20,522 nucleotides of DNA from DASZGI01 sp035938995 (GTDB lineage Bacteria; Actinomycetota; Actinomycetes; Streptomycetales; Catenulisporaceae): the NCBI RefSeq assembly GCF_035938995.1, contig NZ_DASZGI010000155.1:1-20522 (forward strand), read 5' to 3'. Position 1 is the first letter of the stretch, and each line of letters begins with the position of its first letter. The notes under the pieces are model-generated. The model ran no database searches and had not been told where the DNA came from. It saw nothing but the letters and a program-made list of their open reading frames with translations. Both the position numbers and the translations under genes were made by a program. Positions 15,397 to 20,522 of this stretch are shown here, piece by piece.

Positions 15397-16119
15397 GTGG
15401 ATCGCGATATCGAGGACGCATACGTCTTGCGGGGGTCCGACATGATCCGGGTTGCCATCGTCGACGACCATCCGATCGCCCGGCGAGGAGTCGAACAGGT
15501 GCTCACCGAGACCGGTTCGGTGGACGTCGTCGCGACCGCGGCGGCGCCCGGCGGGCTGCTCGACGCGCTCGGCCCGGACAGCGCGGACGTCGACCTGATC
15601 GTCCTCGACCTCTACCACGACGGCGACGAGCCCTGTCTGGACGCGGTCTCCCGGCTCAGCGGCGGGGCGCGGGTGCTGGTGATGTCGGTCTCCGGGCGGC
15701 CCGGGGACGTGCTCGGCGCCATCAGGGCGGGCGCCGCCGGCTACATCACCAAGCTCGCCTCGCCCGAGGCGTTCGTCTCGGCGGTCGAGGCGGTGGCGGC
15801 GGGCGGCTTCTACCTCTCGTCTCAGCTTGCCGACATACTGCAGACCGAGCTGACCCATCCGCAGCCGGACCCGCGGCCGCCGCGCCAGTCCGCCGCGCAC
15901 GCGGGCGTGCTGTCCCGGCGGGAGGAGGAGACGCTCAGCCTGATCGCCCGGGGCTTCACGCACGCGCAGGCGGCGACCCGCATGGGGGTGAGCAAGGCGA
16001 CCGTCGACACCTACATCGAGCGGATCCGCACGAAACTGCAGGTCGGCAACAAGGCGGAGCTCACCCGGGCGGCGCTGACCCAGCTGTCGGCGCGAGATCC
16101 GGGGCAAAGCGAGGGTTGA
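15397..16119 (+). CDS. LuxR/NarL-family response regulator
   Basis: DNA-binding response regulator of 240 residues. The receiver domain (about 17-135) has the acidic pair Asp23-Asp24 in AIVDDHP, phosphoacceptor Asp71 in LIVLDLYHD, the conserved Ser97 in VMSVSG and Lys119 in GYITKLAS. A Pro/Gln-rich linker leads to the GerE helix-turn-helix (about 170-232): LSRREEETLSLIARGFTHAQ, MGVSKATVDTYIERIRTKL, QVGNKAELTRAAL. Start GTG 15397 has GAGGAG 6 nt upstream; ATG 15442 (GGGGG upstream) would give the more usual MIRVAIVDDHP start. It is directly followed by its histidine kinase. Target genes are unknown; neighbouring envelope genes are candidates. Confidence 0.93.
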   Translation: MDRDIEDAYVLRGSDMIRVAIVDDHPIARRGVEQVLTETGSVDVVATAAAPGGLLDALGPDSADVDLIVLDLYHDGDEPCLDAVSRLSGGARVLVMSVSGRPGDVLGAIRAGAAGYITKLASPEAFVSAVEAVAAGGFYLSSQLADILQTELTHPQPDPRPPRQSAAHAGVLSRREEETLSLIARGFTHAQAATRMGVSKATVDTYIERIRTKLQVGNKAELTRAALTQLSARDPGQSEG

Positions 16120-16124
16120 CGGCG

Positions 16125-17399
16125 GTGTTGGTTGGGGCGGCCGAAGCGGCTGAGGGGAATCGGGCGGACGGAGCGAACGCGGCGGGGGCCGGCGAGGCGC
16201 CGACCGCGCTGCGGGTAGAGCGGGTGCTGGCCTGGGCGATGGGCTTCTTCCGAGCCGGCGGGATCGCCCAGGCCTCGGTCGTCCTGGCGATGGCGCCGGC
16301 CCACTTCCCACGGTTCGGGGAGTCCGGCGCGCTGCTCGCCGCGATCGCCGCGGAGAGCGCCGTCCTGATCGCGGTCTGCGTGCGCGCCGGGCGGATACGC
16401 ACCGGCTGGATCAGCGCGGACGTGCTCGTGTGCGCCGCCGGGCTGACCGTGAACGCCGCGCTGACCACGTCGGCCGACGGGAACACGTGGGCCGATTTCA
16501 TGTATCCGTTCACGATCATCGCCTCGATCGGGATCGGCCTCGGGTATCGCAGCCTCTTCACGGTGCTGGGCGCGGCCGCGTTCCTGGCGACCACGTACGG
16601 CACCTCGGCGGTACTCGTGCACCACGATCCGGCGTGGAACACGGTGCCGAACTCGATCAGCTATCTGCCGAACACCGTCGTCGCCTGGGCCGCCGCGCGG
16701 TATCTGCGTCAGGTCGCGCGCGCCTCGGACGTGAGCCGGGCTCAAGCGGTGGCGCGGGCGGACGAGCTCGCCGGGGAGCGTGAGCGGGCGCGGCATTCAC
16801 GGATGCTGCACGACCGGGTGTTGCAGACCATGGAGACACTCGCCCGCGGCGAGTGGGTGCCGGACCGGGAGCTGCGCTCACACATCGCCGTCGAGGCCGC
16901 CTGGTTGCGGGCGCTGGTCGAGGGCGCTCCGATGGAGGCCGGGCCGGGCGATCTGCTCTCGGCCTTGCAGGCGGTGGCCCGGCGTAAGACCCGGATCGGC
17001 CTGAACGTCGAGCTCAACACCGTCGGGCTGCGGGATGCCGCCCCGCCCGGCGGCCTCGAATCAGACGTCGTCGAAGCCGTCGCGGACGCCGTGCACGAGG
17101 CGCTGACGAACGTGGCGAAGCATGCGGGCGTGGATGCGGCCGTCGTGCGCGCGTACAGCGCCGACGGCCGGATCGTGGTGTCCGTGCTGGATCAGGGCTG
17201 CGGTTTCGATCCGTCGAGCGCCGCGGGCGGCCTCGGCCTGGAGAGATCCATCCGCGCAAGACTCACGGCGGTCGGCGGCGAGGCGCGGATCGACAGCCAG
17301 CCGCGGGCCGGCACCTATGTCGAGCTCTCGGTGCCGGCCCGCGGATCGGATGGTCTACCGGCTCACCCGCCGGAGCAGGGCGAGATTCCCGGCGAGTAG
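16125..17399 (+). CDS. Membrane histidine kinase of the LuxR-regulator two-component system
   Basis: Sensor kinase of 424 residues. The N-terminal half has five or six hydrophobic helices (about 30-195), with very short outside loops and so no separate ligand domain; the signal is probably sensed in the membrane. A short coiled region precedes the dimerisation helix with phospho-acceptor His229 in SRMLHDRVLQTMETLARG, a variant of the HisKA_3 HD motif. The HATPase domain has the N box EALTNVAKHAG (Asn329), DQGCGFDP, and GGLGLERSIRARLTAVGG. A TTG at 16116 overlaps the regulator stop codon (TTGA), but GTG 16125, 9 nt after GAGGG, is the better start. The 3' end overlaps the convergent CHAP gene by 37 bp. 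Confidence 0.92.
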   Translation: MLVGAAEAAEGNRADGANAAGAGEAPTALRVERVLAWAMGFFRAGGIAQASVVLAMAPAHFPRFGESGALLAAIAAESAVLIAVCVRAGRIRTGWISADVLVCAAGLTVNAALTTSADGNTWADFMYPFTIIASIGIGLGYRSLFTVLGAAAFLATTYGTSAVLVHHDPAWNTVPNSISYLPNTVVAWAAARYLRQVARASDVSRAQAVARADELAGERERARHSRMLHDRVLQTMETLARGEWVPDRELRSHIAVEAAWLRALVEGAPMEAGPGDLLSALQAVARRKTRIGLNVELNTVGLRDAAPPGGLESDVVEAVADAVHEALTNVAKHAGVDAAVVRAYSADGRIVVSVLDQGCGFDPSSAAGGLGLERSIRARLTAVGGEARIDSQPRAGTYVELSVPARGSDGLPAHPPEQGEIPGE

Positions 17400-18385
17400 C
17401 CGTTCGTCGCGACCGTCGGGGTGTTCATGTACCAGTCGTAGACCCAGGTTCCGTCGTCCAGCTTGTCCCAGGTGGTGAACGGGCGCCCGTACTGAGTGCG
17501 GCCGTCGACCTGGTCGCCGTACTTGGTCTGGCAGACCACGTAGAGGGTCGTGCCGTCGGACGCCCAGCCGACCACGTGGTTGACGTGCGGTTGCGACTGG
17601 ATCGCAAGGCCCTGGCTGTCGGCGCCGGTCACCTGGTACGGCTTGCCGGACGAGCCGATGCCGCCGTCGCCGATGTGCAGGAAGTGGTCGGGCCAGGGCA
17701 CGAAGAAGGGTCCGTGGCCGTTCGAGGTGTCCGTCGCGCCGCCGTGGCCCATGTGCAGGGTGGAGAACTTGCTGTCCTCCCGCAGGTTGAACTGGGCCAG
17801 GTCGATCGAGCCGTCGCTGTAGACGGCGGTGACGTAGGCGACGTGTCCCACTGTGAACTGGCCGCTGTCACTGCCGGTGACCCACTGCGCGATCGCGCCC
17901 ACGTGCGGAGTGCCGTTGACCGCGAACCCGGCGTTGGCGGCCGAGACGTTCCAGTCGCCCGCGTTGCCCCAGGAGTAGCGCACCGGGCCCTTGGACAGCC
18001 CGTCCGACGGGAACCACCCGGCGTCCGGAATGGTCGGCGGGTGCTGATTCCCGCCGAAGTTCTGGTAGATCATCCAGGCGGCGTAGGACACGCACTGGCC
18101 GTAGGCCATGCCCCACTGGTCGCCGCCGTTGTTGTAGGTCAGCCCGTTCCACGGATAGTTCGTCGTCACCGGCGTCGTCACCGCGCTGGCGACTGCCGGC
18201 GCGGTGACGACATTGACCTTGGTCGCGACGCTGTTCGTCGAATCCGTCTTCGCCGCGGCCCCGTGCACCGCGGCGTGAGACGGCCCGGCAGCCGCGGCGA
18301 CGGCCAGCACGGCGAGGGCGGCGCCCGCCGCCACCCGCTGCCCGGCCCGGCGCAGCCCGGCGCCTTTTGATAGCAGGATCCCCAT
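17363..18385 (-). CDS. Secreted CHAP-domain peptidoglycan hydrolase
   Basis: Predicted exported amidase or endopeptidase of 340 residues. Signal peptide 1-38 (KGAGLRRAGQRVAAG, then AALAVLAVAAAAGPSHA). A Thr/Val-rich spacer leads to the CHAP domain at about 77-215: catalytic Cys98 in WGMAYGQCVSYAAWMIY and His181 in TVGHVAYVTAVY, followed by the SIDLAQFN segment that supplies the third polar residue. Residues about 240-335 form a beta-rich C-terminal part (TLYVVCQTKYGDQVDG, DGTWVYDWYMNTP) that looks like an SH3-like wall-binding module. Start ATG 18385 has GAAAGG 8 nt upstream. It is divergent from the unknown secreted protein at 18655 across a strong palindrome and convergent with the kinase. 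Bond specificity cannot be told from sequence. Confidence 0.88.
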   Translation of the reverse strand: MGILLSKGAGLRRAGQRVAAGAALAVLAVAAAAGPSHAAVHGAAAKTDSTNSVATKVNVVTAPAVASAVTTPVTTNYPWNGLTYNNGGDQWGMAYGQCVSYAAWMIYQNFGGNQHPPTIPDAGWFPSDGLSKGPVRYSWGNAGDWNVSAANAGFAVNGTPHVGAIAQWVTGSDSGQFTVGHVAYVTAVYSDGSIDLAQFNLREDSKFSTLHMGHGGATDTSNGHGPFFVPWPDHFLHIGDGGIGSSGKPYQVTGADSQGLAIQSQPHVNHVVGWASDGTTLYVVCQTKYGDQVDGRTQYGRPFTTWDKLDDGTWVYDWYMNTPTVATNGYSPGISPCSGG

Positions 18386-18452
18386 ATCAGTGCCTTTCAG
18401 GGTCGGCCCGGACGTCCCGGGTCGTCGACCACTGTCGGCGAGAGACAAGCCG

Positions 18453-18499
18453 GCGCGCACGTCGGCCGTTCGCCTGACAGGCGAACGACGGGTGCGCGC
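18453..18499. promoter_or_regulatory. Nested palindrome between divergent secreted-protein genes
   Basis: Inner perfect palindrome: CGTTCGCCTG (18467-18476), A, CAGGCGAACG (18478-18487). Outer perfect arms: GCGCGCAC (18453-18460) and GTGCGCGC (18492-18499). It sits between the start of the CHAP gene (18385) and the gene at 18655, both pointing away, so a terminator is unlikely unless a small transcript arises between them. A shared operator for a dimeric regulator is the simplest reading. Confidence 0.6.
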
Positions 18500-18549
18500 G
18501 GCAACGGTCCACAGCCGCCCGCGTCCTGCGTTCTGCGACCTGTGCCGCG

Positions 18550-18600
18550 CGGACGCCGCTTCCTACGGTGAGCCCACCGGCCCCGCACGGCAGGCGTCCG
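18550..18600 (+). other. Structured leader upstream of the secreted protein gene
   Basis: Perfect 8-bp arms CGGACGCC (18550-18557) and GGCGTCCG (18593-18600) enclose a second perfect hairpin CGGTG-AGCC-CACCG (18566-18579). If transcribed it would fold as a two-tier stem ending about 55 nt before the start codon. It matches no riboswitch I recognise; the ydaO-type c-di-AMP motif expected near cell-wall hydrolase genes was not found. Confidence 0.4.
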
Positions 18601-18654
18601 GGGCGACGACAGAACAGGAGTCTGATTCATGTCGCAGAGGGGAGCACACCGGCC

Positions 18655-19647
18655 ATGAAGGCATTTCGAACCCTGCTGCTCACGGCCGCGGCCGCGGGGA
18701 TAGTCCTGGCCGCCGCATCGGGCGGCGCTCAGGCGGCGAGCCAGCCGAAGACGGTGCCGCACGCCGGCGCCGCGAGCCCGGCGACCGCCGCCTTCCCGCC
18801 CGTGACGTATTCGCGCTATGTGACCACCACGAACATGTACACGATGGGCTGCAACCAGGGGAAGGCGTCCGACGCGCAGGGCCAGCACAGCCAGCTGGCA
18901 CTGCTCAACTTCGGCGACCCGGGGTGGAACAATGCCGGTACGTTCGGCGCCTGGGACAGCTACATCGGCGGCTTCAACTCGAACGCCGCGATCCAGGCCA
19001 ACGTCGAGAACTACATGCAGGGGTTCTGGGACTGCACCGTCGCGGGCAGCAAGTCGTTCATGAACGTGGCCCCCGGCGTCACCAACAACGGCAGCGGGAT
19101 CAACTCGAGCAACGACACCGCGCTCGGCACAGCCTGGGGCAACATGGTCAAGAACCTCAGCGCGTGGATCACGGCGAAGGGCTACACCGCCCAGCTCGGC
19201 GCGCTCGGCTCGACCGACTTCGAGCCCGGATACGGCGCCCCGTCGCACGCGCTGAACTGGGCCAACGGCTTCCAGTCCACCGGTTCCTACTACTACGACT
19301 TCGGCTCGGCCGACGGTTGCCCGCCCTACGGGGGCTGCGACAACGGCTGGACCCAGGCAGACGAGTACCAGCTGGCCTGGGGCAACCCGAACGCGTTCGC
19401 CGCGCCGCAGATCTACAACGCGGCGATGGCGCAGGAGTGGGCGTCGATCAGCGCGTGGGGCAAGGCGCACGGCTCGGCCGGGGCGATCTTCTTCTCCGCC
19501 GCGCTCTCCCAGTACCAGGCCTGCGCCGACCACAGCGACCCCTGCTCGGGTACCGACTTCACCCCGCAGCAGTCCTGGCAGGCCATCTACTCGGACACCG
19601 GCCAAGCGCCGCCGTTCGCGACCGAGATGTCCTACCAGTCCAACTGA
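18655..19647 (+). CDS. Secreted protein of unknown function, possible glycoside-hydrolase-like fold
   Basis: Not recognised. The 330-residue product has a clear signal peptide (FRTLLLTAAAAGIVLAAASG, cleavage near AQA at 27) and no anchor, so it should be released. The mature part is rich in Trp, Tyr, Asn, Gly and Ser with few charges, as in extracellular carbohydrate-active proteins. Repeating strand-helix units such as LALLNFGDPGW, KSFMNVAPGV, AQLGALGSTDFEPGYG, STGSYYYDFG, AAPQIYNAAMAQEW and GAIFFSAALSQYQ suggest a TIM-barrel-like plan, and Asp/Glu at strand ends (STDFEPG) could be catalytic. That is inference from pattern only. Cysteines occur in likely disulfide pairs (CPPYGGC, CADHSDPC). 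Start ATG 18655 follows GAGGGGAG; the frame is open upstream without support. It is divergent from the CHAP hydrolase and ends at a strong terminator. Confidence 0.8.
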   Translation: MKAFRTLLLTAAAAGIVLAAASGGAQAASQPKTVPHAGAASPATAAFPPVTYSRYVTTTNMYTMGCNQGKASDAQGQHSQLALLNFGDPGWNNAGTFGAWDSYIGGFNSNAAIQANVENYMQGFWDCTVAGSKSFMNVAPGVTNNGSGINSSNDTALGTAWGNMVKNLSAWITAKGYTAQLGALGSTDFEPGYGAPSHALNWANGFQSTGSYYYDFGSADGCPPYGGCDNGWTQADEYQLAWGNPNAFAAPQIYNAAMAQEWASISAWGKAHGSAGAIFFSAALSQYQACADHSDPCSGTDFTPQQSWQAIYSDTGQAPPFATEMSYQSN

Positions 19648-19671
19648 TCCCCTCGAGAAGACTCGACGCCG

Positions 19672-19724
19672 CGGCCCGACCGCCACGCAAGCCGAATCAA
19701 CGCCCTTGCGTCGCGGTCGGGCCG
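19672..19724. terminator. Bidirectional terminator with 20-bp arms overlapping a coding end
   Basis: Arms 19672-19691 and 19705-19724 pair at 19 of 20 positions (CGGCCCGACCGC, one mismatch, then ACGCAAG, with the matching right arm), around a 13-nt loop. It begins 25 nt after the stop of the secreted-protein gene. The loop contains the stop codon of the convergent DUF2461 gene (19697-19699), and the right arm codes for its last residues. Confidence 0.85.
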
Positions 19725-20338
19725 ACGTGCTCGTCCAGCCAGGCGGACAGCGGCCGGGTCGCCCGGAAGAACTCGACGATTCGGTCCTTCGCCGCGGCGG
19801 TCTCCAGCCAGGGCTCGACCCGCCACTGCTTCCAGGCGATCAGGTCCTTGTTGCGCAGCAGATCAAGCCGCGGGTGGTCCTTCGGGTATCCGCGCGGCGC
19901 GTTCTTGAGCGTCTCTCGGACCGCGATCTCGATGTCCTGCTTCGAGATCTGGCCGAGCAGCCGGCGCAGCTGAGCGCCGAGCGCGTCGTCAGCGACCGCG
20001 GCCCGATACCGCTCGAGCTGGTCCGACGCCATCACGTAGTACCCGTTCCCGGCAGCGAGCCCGTCGGCCGAGAGCTGGACGTACCCGCCCTTGTCCAGCG
20101 ACGCGGCGATCGCGGTCTTATACGGCGACTTGTCCGCGCTGAACCGGACGTCGCGGTACGGCCGGAAGATCTTGCTCGAGCCGAACTCGGGCTCCAACTC
20201 CTCCACGAGCGCCGCCATCGGCCCGTACACGATGGAGTCGTAGACGGCCTTGTGAGCCGTCCAGTATGTCTTGGAGTTGTCGGCCTCGAGCCCTTCGTAG
20301 AACTCCAGCGACTCGGCCGGCCAGCCTTGGAAAGTCAC
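19697..20338 (-). CDS. DUF2461 (TIGR02453) family protein
   Basis: Conserved bacterial protein of unknown biochemical role, 213 residues, typical for the family. Family features: the N-terminal FQGWPAESLEFYEGLEADNS, WTAHKAVYD, then the signature FRPYRDVRFSADKSPYKTAI, GYYVMASDQLERYRAAV, and the C-terminal half LKNAPRGYPKDHPRLDLL with WLDEHV near the end. No signal peptide or membrane helix, so cytosolic. Start GTG 20338 is chosen because the family begins at this TFQGWPAE strand; GTG 20386 is the outer alternative and has GGGGGA too close to it. The last codons and stop lie within the hairpin at 19672-19724. Confidence 0.9.
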   Translation of the reverse strand: MTFQGWPAESLEFYEGLEADNSKTYWTAHKAVYDSIVYGPMAALVEELEPEFGSSKIFRPYRDVRFSADKSPYKTAIAASLDKGGYVQLSADGLAAGNGYYVMASDQLERYRAAVADDALGAQLRRLLGQISKQDIEIAVRETLKNAPRGYPKDHPRLDLLRNKDLIAWKQWRVEPWLETAAAKDRIVEFFRATRPLSAWLDEHVGPTATQGR

Positions 20339-20463
20339 AGTCAGAGCGTATCCGCTTCGACCGACCGGCAGAGGCTCAACTGCCACTCCCCCAGCCCACC
20401 GCCTGCCCGCGCACCGTCGCCGCTAGTCCGTCCGGCTGAACCGGAAGAGCACTCCACGCACCG

Positions 20464-20522
20464 TCACGCGCAGGCGCACCCCGCATCGGCCTTGGCCTGC
20501 TCGACGCTCTGGGCCGGATCCA
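20464..20522 (-). CDS. Possible C-terminal end of a gene running off the window
   Basis: On the minus strand an open frame enters from the window edge and ends at TGA (20464-20466), encoding DPAQSVEQAKADAGCACA. Codon third positions are almost all G or C, as in true genes here. Too short to identify. Confidence 0.3.
   Translation of the reverse strand, partial: DPAQSVEQAKADAGCACA

Noticed and set aside
18386..18654. c-di-AMP (ydaO) riboswitch in front of the CHAP hydrolase gene
   Set aside because: Such riboswitches often precede actinomycete wall hydrolases, but none of the conserved ydaO core segments was seen on either strand.
18397..19686. 429-residue minus-strand frame antisense to the secreted protein
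   Set aside because: No start context or domain; composition typical of antisense GC-rich shadows.
18390..19973. 527-residue plus-strand frame spanning the secreted-protein gene
   Set aside because: It is an Arg/Gly/Pro-rich shadow in another frame, running through the palindrome and the terminator; the true frame has a signal peptide and normal codon use.

Overview
The window is very GC-rich (third codon positions almost all G or C) with many GTG starts, Shine-Dalgarno leaders, ROK and LuxR-type regulators, and secreted proteins with basic tail anchors. This points to a filamentous actinomycete, Streptomyces- or Catenulispora-like. The genus is inference; no rRNA or other marker is present. 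I see no phage, insertion sequence, CRISPR array, tRNA or rRNA.

Layout. (1) 1-1150: the divergent pair ohr / ohrR (organic peroxide detoxification and its one-Cys repressor) around an imperfect palindromic operator; ohrR and glpK converge on a 13-bp-stem terminator. (2) 1149-2900: glpK (glycerol kinase) on the minus strand, preceded by what looks like only the last transmembrane segment of glpF. (3) 3105-7180: a xylose module, xylA on the minus strand and xylB plus a ROK (XylR-type) regulator on the plus strand, around a short AT-rich promoter region. No xylose transporter is in the window. (4) 7314-9028: a two-gene operon for a Pro-rich, C-terminally anchored surface protein and a DUF4239 membrane protein. 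(5) 9201-10930: an AcuC/histone-deacetylase-like Zn hydrolase converging with a universal stress protein gene. (6) 11143-14103: a full-length GH2 beta-galactosidase. (7) 14241-15149: a second secreted, tail-anchored surface protein of unknown function. (8) 15397-17399: a LuxR-type response regulator and its membrane histidine kinase. (9) 17363-19647: two divergently transcribed secreted proteins, a CHAP-domain peptidoglycan hydrolase and an unrecognised exported protein, sharing an intergenic region with a perfect 21-bp palindrome. (10) 19697-20338: a DUF2461 protein whose end lies inside a 20-bp-arm terminator, then the probable edge of another minus-strand gene.

How it fits together. The first half is catabolic housekeeping: glycerol, xylose and galactoside use, and peroxide defence. 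The second half is envelope-oriented: surface proteins, a two-component system and a cell-wall hydrolase. The least explained elements are the surface-protein/DUF4239 operon, the exported protein at 18655-19647, and two strong palindromes, one upstream of the two-component genes (15225-15250) and one between the two secreted genes (18467-18487). I found no clearly new multi-gene system. The best candidate for an undescribed regulatory unit is the two-component/CHAP/secreted-protein block from about 15.2 to 19.7 kb.
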